From assembly GCA_029257385.1 (NCBI GenBank), contig JARIBS010000038.1, forward strand, positions 1 to 52,688: a stretch of DNA of 52,688 bases. The letters are read 5' to 3'. The stretch comes from Thiorhodococcus sp. GTDB taxonomy: Bacteria > Pseudomonadota > Gammaproteobacteria > Chromatiales > Chromatiaceae. The notes beneath the pieces are model-generated. The model searched no databases. It saw only the letters and a program-made list of their open reading frames with translations, and had not been told where the DNA came from. The translations under genes and the position numbers were made by a program. This document shows, one piece after another, positions 17,556 through 26,227 of this stretch; position 1 is the first letter of the stretch; every line of letters begins with the position of its first letter.

Positions 17556-18725
17556 ATGCGCTTGCTGATTCTCCATCTCGCCACGGTTTTCGGCGGTGCC
17601 GAGCGCACTACCCGTAATCTCATCCTCCATCTCAACCGCGATATCGTGCGTCATGTTTATGTGGCCGCGCCGGCGCCATTGCGCGCCTTCCTGCCAGACA
17701 CCATCGACGCCTTCATCGACACCTCTTCACGTCTGCGTGGCGGCTGGTTCGGCTCCACGAAAGAGCTTATCGTCGACGCGCTGGCCGCTGGCGATCTGAT
17801 CGGCGAGGCAAGCCCAGATTTGGTGCTGGGAATGATGCACTATCCGTCCGCGCTCGCCGTGCTCGGGGTCAAGCTCAAACGCTTGCCTGTCAGGACAGTC
17901 GGCAGTTATCGTGGACCCGTCTACGAGCACATGCTGCGCTATGAGCAGGGTATGCGGCGCAACGCATTTTTGCGTCTCGCGGTCGGGGCGACGGCGCGTC
18001 TCGCCGACCGTATGATCGTGCCCTCACAGGGGACGGCCAACGAACTGCGACGGCGCTTTCTCGGCTCTGCCGGTCGGACCGTCGTCATCCCAAACGGGGT
18101 CGATTGCGACGCCATCCGCTCGGCCGCAGCCGAACCTGCTCTCGGCATTGAGCACCTTGCGCACGATCTCCCACGGCTCTGCGTAGCCGCGCGTCTGTCC
18201 ATCGAGAAAGACCTCGGACTCCTGCTTGAGGCGTTTCGGCGCATCCAGGATGTACAGCCCGCGTCACTGATGATCGTCGGCGATGGTCCTGACCGGGCCG
18301 CGCTCGAACGGCAGATCGCCGACTGGGGGCTGGCCGAGCGCGTCGCCTTTGTGGGCCATCAGGAGAACGTGTATCCGTATATCGCCAGCGCCGATCTCTA
18401 CGTGCATACCTGCCAGTTCGAGGGGTTTGGGTACAGCATGCTGGAGGCCATGGCATGCGCGACACCGGTCGTCGCGACCGACTGCCCCTATGGACCCAGA
18501 GAGGTGATCGGCGACAATGCCTACGGCGTGCTGGTGCCGATGCAAAATCCAGAGGCGCTGGCCACGGCCATTTTGGAATTGTTGGCCAATCCGGCACGGC
18601 GCGAGGAGTTGGTCGATCTGGGACTGGCCCGCGCCCAAGAGCTGTCGGTCAAGCGCATGGTCGGTCGCTATGAGTCGGTATTCCAGGACGTGATGCACCG
18701 TTCGGCGTCAGGAGATGCGAGCTGA
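17556..18725 (+). CDS. GT4-family glycosyltransferase
   Basis: A 389-residue GT-B enzyme. The N-terminal Rossmann half starts with LLILHLATVFGGAERTTRNL (glycine-rich acceptor loop). The C-terminal half carries SLMIVGDGPDRAALE and the EX7E-type motif EGFGYSMLEAMA, which contacts the donor nucleotide-sugar. Retaining GT4 enzymes build polysaccharide or glycolipid chains at the cytoplasmic face of the membrane. Substrates cannot be read from sequence. ATG 17556 opens exactly at the conserved first strand. It is followed closely by two membrane-protein genes on the same strand, probably one operon. Confidence 0.88.
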   Translation: MRLLILHLATVFGGAERTTRNLILHLNRDIVRHVYVAAPAPLRAFLPDTIDAFIDTSSRLRGGWFGSTKELIVDALAAGDLIGEASPDLVLGMMHYPSALAVLGVKLKRLPVRTVGSYRGPVYEHMLRYEQGMRRNAFLRLAVGATARLADRMIVPSQGTANELRRRFLGSAGRTVVIPNGVDCDAIRSAAAEPALGIEHLAHDLPRLCVAARLSIEKDLGLLLEAFRRIQDVQPASLMIVGDGPDRAALERQIADWGLAERVAFVGHQENVYPYIASADLYVHTCQFEGFGYSMLEAMACATPVVATDCPYGPREVIGDNAYGVLVPMQNPEALATAILELLANPARREELVDLGLARAQELSVKRMVGRYESVFQDVMHRSASGDAS

Positions 18726-18769
18726 AGTGTTCGTCTGTCCCGAAGGCGCATCCGGGGAGGGTTTCAGTG

Positions 18770-19945
18770 ATGAGTGGTCTTCGTCATTTTATCCGTTTTG
18801 TGCTGGCGATTTGTAGCGGCACGCTGGCTGTGTTCGTGATCCTCTGGCTGTCCTATCGCTTCGGGGGCGATCCCGAAGCACCACCGATTGAGCTGCGCGG
18901 CGGTGATTTGCAAGTCGTCAGCGGCTCGGGCCGTCAAACGGATGCGGGTCTTGAGGTCAGCGCGTCCGATCAGAGCGGCGTGGTGGTGATTCAGGGGGCC
19001 GTGCGTCCCTTCGATACCGTGCGCTACGCCCGTTTAAGCTGGCAGTTGGATGGTTTGAGCGAGGCCCAAGAGCTGAGAGTGCTGTGGGCGAGCGCCGCCA
19101 GTCGTGCGCAACCCCCCAACCGGCTGCTCTCCGAGCAGGAGCGCAAAGACGGCGTGGTGGATCTCACTGACGAGACGGCGTGGGATGGTCGCGTCATCGC
19201 GATCGGTCTCGTCGTGGTGGGCCACTTGACCGAGCCACTGACTCTGAACCGCCTCGATATCCTGCCAAAAGCACCAACGCAGGGCCAGATTCTGCAGGCG
19301 ATCTGGCGGGACTGGACCGGGGATGAGGGCTGGACTGGGCATTCGATCAACTTCGAGTACGCGGGTCCCGGCCGCACGTCGTTCTCCCCGACGCTTCAAG
19401 TCGCCGTCTGGGTCGCCATCAGCGGCCTGCTCTATCTGATCATGTGCCCGCCGTGGCGCGGACATCGAAACGCAACCCCGTATGTGGCGATCGGCCTGCT
19501 CGGCTGGCTGATACTGGATGTTGGTTGGCAATGGACGCTCGTCCAGCGTATCGATCAGACGCAGCGTCTCTATGCCGGACTGGACATGATCGAGCGGCAA
19601 GAGGCCGGTCCCGACCGTGATTTCTATCCCTTCCTGCAAGAGATCAAACGGCATCTCCAGCCTGGTTCGGGGCGGTTGTTCATTCTTTCCTCCGAGCCGA
19701 CGGGCTATGCAGCGGGGCGGGCGCGCTACCATTTGTTGCCGGTCAATACATTCCTGACCGAGACCATCGATTCAGGTACCAGCCTGCACACGGGCGATTA
19801 CGTTTTGACGATGATGCCCATGAGCACAGTGCGCTATGACCGCAGCGAGAACGTACTCGTCATCGATGGTTATCGACTGCCCGCGACATTGGAACTCTCC
19901 AACCCGAGTCTTGGTGGTCTGTTCAGAATCCTCGGAGAATCCTGA
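18770..19945 (+). CDS. Membrane protein of unknown function, glycan cluster
   Basis: I do not recognise a family. The product of about 391 residues has an N-terminal anchor (residues 6-30, FIRFVLAICSGTLAVFVILW), a soluble region of about 170 residues with beta-type sequence, two further membrane segments at about 205-255 and a C-terminal soluble domain of about 140 residues ending in GGLFRILGES. GGGGAGG at 18754-18760 serves either GTG 18767 or ATG 18770. The following polytopic gene starts two bases after its stop, so the two proteins are probably made together and may form a complex. Confidence 0.7.
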   Translation: MSGLRHFIRFVLAICSGTLAVFVILWLSYRFGGDPEAPPIELRGGDLQVVSGSGRQTDAGLEVSASDQSGVVVIQGAVRPFDTVRYARLSWQLDGLSEAQELRVLWASAASRAQPPNRLLSEQERKDGVVDLTDETAWDGRVIAIGLVVVGHLTEPLTLNRLDILPKAPTQGQILQAIWRDWTGDEGWTGHSINFEYAGPGRTSFSPTLQVAVWVAISGLLYLIMCPPWRGHRNATPYVAIGLLGWLILDVGWQWTLVQRIDQTQRLYAGLDMIERQEAGPDRDFYPFLQEIKRHLQPGSGRLFILSSEPTGYAAGRARYHLLPVNTFLTETIDSGTSLHTGDYVLTMMPMSTVRYDRSENVLVIDGYRLPATLELSNPSLGGLFRILGES

Positions 19946-19947
19946 TC

Positions 19948-21396
19948 ATGGGCTGGTTTGGTGTCTGCTTGGCGATCGTGCTCCCCTGGCTGGCCGGGGT
20001 CGTTGCATTGAAACAGGCATGGCGCGGCAACGCGACTGGAACCTGGCCCTTGGTGCTCGGATACGGCTACCTGCTGGGCCTGTTCGCCGCCGCGCTGATG
20101 CTCTATCTGACCGCTCCGTTGGGCTTGAGGGCCGGGGCGTGGCTGACGATGCTGGTGTTCGTCGGCGCGATCTGGCTGGGTCTTTGGCGCATCCGGCGTT
20201 CGCCGCTCGCCGGAGCGGTCCGCCAATCGCCGCCGTTGCCGCGCTGGCAAAGCGTCGTCGTGGTCCTGCTGCTGTGCTGGCTTGCCGTGCGGGTGATCGG
20301 ACTGGCGCTAGAGGTCTGGTGGCAGCCGCTGTTCCCCTGGGATGCCTGGACGACCTGGTCGGTGCGTGCGCGTCTGTGGTCCGAGACGGGCCAACTACTG
20401 CCGTTCGTCTCTGCCGCTGATTGGCTGAACGATACCTCCGGACAGGCCCATACCCTTAATGCCTGGACCTATCCCAAGGCCGTGTCGCTCTTCGCGCTCT
20501 GGCCGACGCTCGTCTATGGCGAATGGAACGAAACGGCCGCGAATCTGCCTTGGCTCGGGTGCTTCATCGCGCTGGGCCTGGGTTTTTACGGCCAGGCCAG
20601 GACATGGGGAGCGACCCCGCTGACCAGTACGGTTTTTCTCTGGCTGCTCCTCTCACTGCCCCTGCTCAATGCGCATGTGGCGCTCGCTGGATATGCCGAT
20701 CTCTGGCTGGCGGCGACCTTTGGTTTGAGTGCGATTGCCTGCGTTCAGTGGTCGCGCACTGGTGATCGACGACAAGGCGTGTTGGCGCTCGTTCTGGCGC
20801 TGTGCTGCCCGTTCATCAAATTAGAAGGCACGGTATGGATCGTGCTACTCATTGCTGCCCTGCTCGCTGCGCGCTTGAGCGGGCGCTGGCCGATTCTGCT
20901 GCTAGGCGCTGCGATCGGTTCGGTCATCCTGGTGATCATCACCGGCGGCGCGACCTTCATGTTGCCGGGCTTCGGGCGCTTCGAACTCACCGCATCGCTC
21001 ATTCAGGTTCCCTTGATCGGGCGCTTCGAGCTGGGTTTTCACGACAGTTGGCGCCCCATGCTGAACACGTTGTTCATCGACGGAAACTGGCATCTCTTCG
21101 CGTATGCGTTGATGGCCGCCAGTTTCTACGGGATGTTCAGGGTGTTTGGGGCCAAGGATGTCGGCTGGCTGCGGGCCGAATTGACGCTGGTGCTCGGCAG
21201 CCTGTTGATGCTGTTTGTTCTGTTCTTTTTCACCGACGCCTACCGCTGGGCAGTGCAATCGACCAGTAGCGCCCGGCTGATGCTGCACTTTATGCCGTTG
21301 TACGTCTTCTACCTGCTCTCGCTGTGGGCGTGGCCGAGGTCGTCGTCGGTCTTGGAGACGCGATCGGCCGAAATCGGATCGAACATCCCTCGATAG
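19948..21396 (+). CDS. Polytopic membrane protein, possible GT-C type glycosyltransferase
   Basis: A 482-residue protein with about eleven or twelve predicted transmembrane segments. A luminal-type loop between early segments carries WQPLFPWDAWTTWSVRARLW. This recalls the acidic first periplasmic loop of GT-C enzymes that use lipid-linked sugars (GT39/PMT-like), but there is no decisive signature. It starts two bases after the previous stop. Its last 88 nt (21309-21396) overlap the end of the convergent GT4 gene, and its terminal 30 residues are low in hydrophobicity, perhaps a read-on tail after loss of an earlier stop. Confidence 0.7.
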   Translation: MGWFGVCLAIVLPWLAGVVALKQAWRGNATGTWPLVLGYGYLLGLFAAALMLYLTAPLGLRAGAWLTMLVFVGAIWLGLWRIRRSPLAGAVRQSPPLPRWQSVVVVLLLCWLAVRVIGLALEVWWQPLFPWDAWTTWSVRARLWSETGQLLPFVSAADWLNDTSGQAHTLNAWTYPKAVSLFALWPTLVYGEWNETAANLPWLGCFIALGLGFYGQARTWGATPLTSTVFLWLLLSLPLLNAHVALAGYADLWLAATFGLSAIACVQWSRTGDRRQGVLALVLALCCPFIKLEGTVWIVLLIAALLAARLSGRWPILLLGAAIGSVILVIITGGATFMLPGFGRFELTASLIQVPLIGRFELGFHDSWRPMLNTLFIDGNWHLFAYALMAASFYGMFRVFGAKDVGWLRAELTLVLGSLLMLFVLFFFTDAYRWAVQSTSSARLMLHFMPLYVFYLLSLWAWPRSSSVLETRSAEIGSNIPR

Positions 21397-22532
21397 ACAT
21401 CGGTGATGCGTTCGGCAACCGGACGGATGCCGAACTCACGCTCGAGCGCGCGCCGTCCAGCATCCCCAAGGCGTTGGCGTTGCGCTGGATCTCCAAGCAG
21501 AGCGTTCAGCCCTTGCGCCAATGAACCCGGATCGCTTGGCCGGGCTAACAGGCCATTGCCGGCGCGGCGCACCACCCAGCCGGTACCGGAACCCGCGATG
21601 TCGCTCACGAGGACCGGCTTGCCAAAACGCATGGCCTCAAGCTGCACCAGGCCGAACGCCTCCGTGCGCTCGATCGAGGGTAAACACAACAGATCACAGG
21701 TGGCCAGTAGCGCATTGAGCAGCGTCTCGGGTAGATATCCGGTGAAGCCGACTCGATGCTCCAGACCCAGGGTGCGCGCGAGCGCGGCCAAACGCTGCGC
21801 CAGATCGCCCGTTCCAACGATCAGGACGCGCGTATCCGTGCGTTCTGCCGCCGCGCGAATCAGCACCTCATGCCCCTTGTAATACGTGAGTCTGCCGACT
21901 GCGAGTACGCGCGCACCCGAGCTGCCCCAGAGCGTCTCTGCCTGAGCAAGCGCCGTGGCATCCGGCTTGGGGATACGTGCTGGATCGAGCCCGAGCGGTA
22001 TGGCGACACACCGCTCGGTCCAGGGTGCGAGCGCCGTGCTCGAGTCCAGATAGGGCGCGGAGGTGGCGATCACGGCGCGGCTGTGCGCGAGTAGACGCTG
22101 CTCAAGCGGCCGATAGAGCCGATAGGCGAGGCTCAATCGCCGGTCGATGAGCGATGCCACGACATCCGAATGCCAGTGCACGACCCAGGGCAGCCGCCGG
22201 GCGGCGGGTAGGGCGAGGGCCGCGAAGGCCGAGGTATTGGGCAGATGCAGATGGAGCAGATCGGGGCGGAATTGGCGAATGGCGCGTGCGAGCCAGGCGG
22301 GAAATGCCGGGCTGACCGGCGCATAGAGCAAGCGTCCGTGACTGGGCGCGCGATAGACCGCAACCGGCTCGCCGCGCACCGGCAGTGCGCCACGCCCGCC
22401 CCGGCGCTCATCGTGAACCAGCACCGCGACATCCAATCCCATGCTCGCCTGTGCGCGAGCAAGGTCGGCCAGAAAATATTCCATGCCACCAGCGAAGGGC
22501 GGGAAATACTTGCCAACATGCAGGACGCGCAC
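21309..22532 (-). CDS. GT4-family glycosyltransferase
   Basis: A 407-residue GT-B enzyme. It opens with VLHVGKYFPPFAGGMEYFLADLAR and has DLLHLHLPNTSAF in the N-terminal half. The C-terminal half has VLAVGRLTYYKGHEVLIRAA and the donor-site motif ERTEAFGLVQLEAMRFGKP. GTG 22532 is the likely start, at the first strand. The DUF2304 gene ends 3 bp upstream and a DPM1-like GT2 gene precedes it, so the three form a minus-strand operon for lipid-linked sugar or polysaccharide assembly. Substrate unknown. Its 3' end overlaps the convergent membrane-protein gene by 88 nt. Confidence 0.88.
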   Translation of the reverse strand: MRVLHVGKYFPPFAGGMEYFLADLARAQASMGLDVAVLVHDERRGGRGALPVRGEPVAVYRAPSHGRLLYAPVSPAFPAWLARAIRQFRPDLLHLHLPNTSAFAALALPAARRLPWVVHWHSDVVASLIDRRLSLAYRLYRPLEQRLLAHSRAVIATSAPYLDSSTALAPWTERCVAIPLGLDPARIPKPDATALAQAETLWGSSGARVLAVGRLTYYKGHEVLIRAAAERTDTRVLIVGTGDLAQRLAALARTLGLEHRVGFTGYLPETLLNALLATCDLLCLPSIERTEAFGLVQLEAMRFGKPVLVSDIAGSGTGWVVRRAGNGLLARPSDPGSLAQGLNALLGDPAQRQRLGDAGRRALEREFGIRPVAERITDVYRGMFDPISADRVSKTDDDLGHAHSESR

Positions 22533-22535
22533 CGT

Positions 22536-22919
22536 TCAGACCCGGCGCGGCTGATCGTCGCCGGGTAGAGGTGTTTCGGTGTCCGCGCTCGGCGTCTCGC
22601 GGGTCTCGATGATCGCGATCCGTTGCGCGAGGCGGCGGATCTGGCGCTCCTGGCGCGAGCGCTCGAGATCCATCGTCAGGATCTTCACCAGCAGCAGTGC
22701 CAGTCCGAGCACCATGGCCAGCATCGGTGGATAACCGATGCCGAGGTAACGCGCCAGGATGTCGAACAGATGCGGAAAGAAGCCAAGCAGGATGACCGTC
22801 GCGGCCGCCCCGATCCACCAGAGTGCATAAGGGCCGTGGAGGTGGTCCCGGCGCACCAGCAGGAGGATGACGGCACCGATCACCAGGCCGATTGCCGTCG
22901 AGGTCATTTGATACGTCAT
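22536..22919 (-). CDS. DUF2304 small membrane protein
   Basis: A 127-residue protein with three predicted membrane helices (MTSTAIGLVIGAVILLLVRR; YALWWIGAAATVILLGFFP; MLAMVLGLALLLVKILTM) and a basic, charged C-terminal coiled helix (DLERSRQERQIRRLAQRIAI). This is the DUF2304 architecture, regularly found beside DPM1-like GT2 genes in polysaccharide loci; its role is unknown, perhaps as a membrane partner of the GT2. ATG 22919 is chosen over a TTG at 22943, which would overlap the upstream gene's stop. Confidence 0.8.
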   Translation of the reverse strand: MTYQMTSTAIGLVIGAVILLLVRRDHLHGPYALWWIGAAATVILLGFFPHLFDILARYLGIGYPPMLAMVLGLALLLVKILTMDLERSRQERQIRRLAQRIAIIETRETPSADTETPLPGDDQPRRV

Positions 22920-22932
22920 TGCAGTCTCAGTC

Positions 22933-23649
22933 TCAAGCGTCACGGCCCTTCTTGGGACGGCGACCGTAACCCACTCGGGCGATACACAGCAAACTGGTTT
23001 GGAGCATGTATTTGCCTACGGTCCACCAAGAGTCGAAGATTCGCGAGGCCCCTTGCAGGCGCGGCTGCATGGGGACCGCCACCTCGCGCGTGCGCAGACC
23101 ATGACGGTGCAGGATCAGGAGCACGCCCACGTCCTGATAGTCGACCAGGGTCGCCTCGCGAGAGGCCAGCAAGCGCATAGCCGCGCCATTGTAGGCGCGA
23201 AAACCCGAGGTAATGTCCTCCAAGTTTAGCCCGGTCAGCAGCCGGAAGTATCTCCAGGCCAGTCGGCGCGCGGGGCTGGCGCGCGCCGGAAAGGCACCGA
23301 TCACGACATCGGCCTCGTTGCGCAGTAGCGGTTCCAAGAGCCTGTTGAGATGGCCCGGCTCGTGCTGGCCGTCGGCGTCTAGGGTCACGGCCATGCGGTA
23401 GCCGCGCGCGAGGGCATAGCGCAGTCCGGTCTGGATCGCGCCCCAGGCGCCTAGTTGAAGCGGCAATGGCACCAGGATCGCGCCCGCAGCGCGCGCCACC
23501 AGCGCGGTCGTGTCGGTGCTGCAGTCGTCGATGACGATGACCGGATGCCCCCAACGCTCGCGGACCTCGCGCACAACGGCGCCGACCGTTGCGGCCTCGT
23601 TGTGCGCTGGAATCAAGACCGCGATGGGCGCTGTCGGGGGGCTGTTCAT
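22933..23649 (-). CDS. DPM1-like GT2 glycosyltransferase
   Basis: A GT-A enzyme of about 238 residues. It has the nucleotide-binding opening IAVLIPAHNEAATVGAVV, VIVIDDCSTDTT, the metal-binding DADGQHEPGHL and the conserved LEDITSGFRAYNGAAMRLL. Polyprenyl-phosphate mannosyl/glucosyl transferases (dolichol-phosphate-mannose-synthase type) attach one sugar to undecaprenyl phosphate on the inner membrane. ATG 23649 is favoured; GTG 23697 would add 16 unconserved residues. It is first in the minus-strand operon with DUF2304 and GT4 genes. The lipid-linked sugar could feed the polytopic GT-C-like protein encoded at 19948; this is inference. Confidence 0.85.
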   Translation of the reverse strand: MNSPPTAPIAVLIPAHNEAATVGAVVREVRERWGHPVIVIDDCSTDTTALVARAAGAILVPLPLQLGAWGAIQTGLRYALARGYRMAVTLDADGQHEPGHLNRLLEPLLRNEADVVIGAFPARASPARRLAWRYFRLLTGLNLEDITSGFRAYNGAAMRLLASREATLVDYQDVGVLLILHRHGLRTREVAVPMQPRLQGASRIFDSWWTVGKYMLQTSLLCIARVGYGRRPKKGRDA

Positions 23650-23973
23650 TGGCTTTGCGCGGCTGATCGGCTGAATATCCTGAGGAGTGATGAGCACCCA
23701 TGGCGTTTGAATGTGGGCCGGAGGTGTCGCCTCGCGTGCCCTAACGTGGCGATTGTAGCGAATCCGCTACGGCATTGGATCGCGATTCCTTGCGCCCGTA
23801 TATTTATAATTTCATCGAAAATATCTGAACTACTCCACAGAATTAGATTATTGTGCCGCTGAGTCACTTGCTCACCCCCCCCTTTTCGCTACACTTGCCG
23901 AGTCAATGCGTCGGTGTCGCTTGTTATTTAGAACACGGTTCTCGATCAGTACTTGTACAAGGACTTAATCATT
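23650..23973. promoter_or_regulatory. AT-rich divergent intergenic region
   Basis: About 324 bp lie between the GT2 start (minus) and the exported-protein start (plus). The stretch 23797-23850 is far richer in A+T than its surroundings and holds a perfect TATAAT at 23805-23810, but no matching -35 at normal spacing on the plus strand. A short hairpin GTAGCG/CGCTAC is near 23757. An AAGGA ribosome-binding site precedes ATG 23974. It probably carries promoters for both directions, which I cannot place exactly. Confidence 0.4.
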
Positions 23974-25605
23974 ATGAAACCCCTCGTGATTCCCCTCATG
24001 GGCCTGGCCCTTCTCATCCCACTGGCAAGCAATGCCGCTTCGCTCGGCAGCTATCCCGCCGACAAGACCTGCGAAGACGAGCGCAACCGAAGCTATGCCC
24101 AAGGCTTCGCTGCGGGCGATGAGAACGGCTTTAACAGAGGTTATGCAATCGGCTTCGGTGACGGCGCCGCCGCCCAGGTCGCACAGTGCGTCGCCAACCC
24201 TCAGGGTTGCGGCATCACGCTCGCCTCCTGCATCCCCGAGGCCAGTTACGGCGAGACCGAGCCGAACGACAACTTCATCACCGCCGATCCGCTGGTGCTA
24301 GGCGTGAACTTCTGGGGTCAGAACTACAGCGGGGCTGATCAGGATTGGTTCTATACCGAGACCTCCGCGCCGAACCAGAATTTGCTGCTCAACTTCTCGG
24401 CCCCGGACTGGATCGAGGGCGTTAACTTGATGGCGGGTATCCCCGCAATCTGGAATGTCTCCGTTCGAGACGCCGCCGGTAATGTCTTCGCCAACTTCAA
24501 CACCAACGTGGCTGGTGGCATCCAAGCAACCGCCAACTCCGTGACTTATAGCGTCACGCTCGGATTGGTTGGTACTTATTACATTGTAATCAAGCCGGTA
24601 AACAGCAAAGAGCTGTGCAACGGTGATTATTGTGCGAGCAGTGCCTATTCCTACTCGATCGCGGCCTTCGTGCAAGACTCGGGTCTCGAAAGCAACCAGC
24701 CGATCGCCGGTTTCTACGATTCAGAGATCGAGCCAAACGACGTGCCGAGCCAGGCCAACCCTCTGGCGACCGGTGTCAGCATGTACGGTCTGATCAATCT
24801 CACCTTCAATACTGCGCTTCCCGGCGCTGAAGATGATGACACCTATGTCTGGGGTCAGGGCGAAAGCGACTGGTTCGTCTACAGCACGGAAGGCAACGAG
24901 ATTGTCACCCTGAGCTTCTGCTCAAAGGAGAAATGCGGTCCAGGCAACTGGTTCGTCCAAGTGTACGATCAGGCTATGGCGCAGCGTTGGGAGTCGGGTG
25001 AAGCCCCTGCGAATCTCACCCCGCTCTTGGCCTTCAATACGGATACTTCAGCGACATACCGATTCGGGAGCGAGAATGATCCGACATCCCTGATCGGAAG
25101 CAAGGATCCCTGGACGTACCGGATCGGACTCAAAGATCCGGGCTATTATTTCATGCGCGTCAACCACAAGCGGCTCTTTACCGCACCTTGTCTGCAGAAG
25201 CAGTTCGTTTCCGAAACTTCTGACACTGGATTTACTGGGTTTTGCGAGTGCGAGAGCGGCAACTCCTGTTATGTGCCCGCCGATTGTAGCGATAAGAAAG
25301 CAGGGCTCTTCTGCAAGAATGTCCCAGTGAGTTGTATCGTCGGAATAGAGGCAGGCTGCGACTTCATCCCGGACAGCCCGCCCGGCTGTGGTAGTGCTGA
25401 TGCCGATGGCAACGTCGAGCCTTGTGATACCTATCAGACCCAAGCCCGGTGCAGTTGTAGTCAGTACGGTGGCGTTGTCGAGTTGCCGGAGAACGAGTAC
25501 AGCAGCCCCTACAACTTCACCTGGCATGGCACTCAACTGCCACCCAGCACCATCGATACGGATGCCTATGAGGACTACCTGAACCGTCCGAATCCGTACA
25601 GATAA
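23974..25605 (+). CDS. Large exported protein with repeated EPND motifs and Cys-rich tail
   Basis: A 543-residue exported protein with a Sec signal peptide (MKPLVIPLMGLALLIPLASNA). After a Gly/Ala-rich region (YAQGFAAGDENGFNRGYAIG) it has two copies of a module opening with TEPNDNFITADPLVLGV (about residue 88) and IEPNDVPSQANPLATGV (about 253), each followed by DWFY/DWFV beta-sequence. This resembles pre-peptidase C-terminal (PPC)-type modules of secreted proteins, but no protease domain is attached. The last 150 residues contain about 18 cysteines, implying disulfide cross-links or metal binding. A strong terminator follows, so it is a single-gene unit. Function unknown; a surface, binding or matrix role is plausible. 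Confidence 0.78.
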   Translation: MKPLVIPLMGLALLIPLASNAASLGSYPADKTCEDERNRSYAQGFAAGDENGFNRGYAIGFGDGAAAQVAQCVANPQGCGITLASCIPEASYGETEPNDNFITADPLVLGVNFWGQNYSGADQDWFYTETSAPNQNLLLNFSAPDWIEGVNLMAGIPAIWNVSVRDAAGNVFANFNTNVAGGIQATANSVTYSVTLGLVGTYYIVIKPVNSKELCNGDYCASSAYSYSIAAFVQDSGLESNQPIAGFYDSEIEPNDVPSQANPLATGVSMYGLINLTFNTALPGAEDDDTYVWGQGESDWFVYSTEGNEIVTLSFCSKEKCGPGNWFVQVYDQAMAQRWESGEAPANLTPLLAFNTDTSATYRFGSENDPTSLIGSKDPWTYRIGLKDPGYYFMRVNHKRLFTAPCLQKQFVSETSDTGFTGFCECESGNSCYVPADCSDKKAGLFCKNVPVSCIVGIEAGCDFIPDSPPGCGSADADGNVEPCDTYQTQARCSCSQYGGVVELPENEYSSPYNFTWHGTQLPPSTIDTDAYEDYLNRPNPYR

Positions 25606-25630
25606 CATCCACGGGAGTCGATCCTAGAAA

Positions 25631-25666
25631 CGCCGGCTTGCATTTATTTGCAAGCCGGCGTTTTTT
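25631..25666 (+). terminator. Rho-independent terminator of the EPND-repeat gene
   Basis: CGCCGGCTTGC (25631-25641) pairs with GCAAGCCGGCG (25650-25660), followed by six T (25661-25666). It lies about 25 bp after the stop at 25605. Confidence 0.9.
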
Positions 25667-25792
25667 ATGGATCAAATGTTGCCTGTAGCAACTGGAGGCT
25701 GACCTGGCCAGCCTGTCGGTTGCGCAACGAGAACAAGGGTGGCCAGTCTGTTGAGATCTTTCTGGCCTCATCCCCGACTACAGCAGGATGAG

Positions 25793-25900
25793 AAAACAAG
25801 CAGGCTGTGGAAGAACTGCGAGTACCTGATCAACACCAGTCTACAGTTCGTCCACCTAGCCTTCTTGACATTGCCGCTCAGGCGATTGCAAACAGGTTCT
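25793..25900 (+). pseudogene. C-terminal relic of an IS5-type transposase
   Basis: About 36 codons match the C-terminus of IS5-group DDE transposases: RLWKNCEYLINTSLQFVHLAF, then LRRL. Relatives end in a Trp/Lys-rich RRLWKDCE-type stretch followed by NTSLQFVHLAFLxLLLRRL. The catalytic part is missing upstream. The frame runs on without a stop into the antitoxin gene, giving a spurious 162-codon frame from 25739. No intact terminal inverted repeats were found, so this is a remnant. The surrounding 25667-26017 holds no other gene. Confidence 0.6.
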
Positions 25901-26017
25901 TACGGGCAGAGTCTCACGGCCCAGCAGGTGGAGAGCCTGCACTTTTTCCGGTGGCTGCAAGGTCGCAGCCGCTATCCCTCCTCGTTTGCAACAGCGAGGT
26001 TTCTCGCGGAGGAGCTG

Positions 26018-26227
26018 ATGAACTTAGAAGCCCAACTGCTCGAGGGCATCCGCGCGCTGCCGCCCGAAAAACAAGTCGAGGTACTCGATTTCGTGGAGTT
26101 TATTCGCCAGCGCAGTAAGCCGCTGGCACAGATGCGCCCCATCGGTTTGTGCAAAGGTGAGTTCAGCGTGCCGGAGGATTTCGACGCTCCCTTGCCAGAG
26201 GATATCTTGCAGGATTTCGAGGCATGA
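26018..26227 (+). CDS. DUF2281/VapB-type antitoxin
   Basis: A 69-residue protein. The N-terminal MNLEAQLLEGIRALPPEKQ followed by VEVLDFVEFIRQR is the DUF2281 signature; the C-terminal GEFSVPEDFDAPLPEDILQDF is the segment that in this family docks on a PIN-domain toxin. ATG 26018 follows GGAGGAG, and the reading frame upstream belongs to a transposase relic. Its stop overlaps the ATG of a toxin gene (ATGA at 26224-26227), the usual arrangement for such pairs, but the toxin is broken after six codons. It may therefore be an orphan antitoxin. Antitoxins of this family normally repress their own promoter. Confidence 0.75.
   Translation: MNLEAQLLEGIRALPPEKQVEVLDFVEFIRQRSKPLAQMRPIGLCKGEFSVPEDFDAPLPEDILQDFEA

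Noticed and set aside
25739..26227. A single 162-codon gene
   Set aside because: Its first third matches a transposase tail, its last third a complete antitoxin with its own ribosome-binding site; the middle is linker DNA that happens to lack stops.
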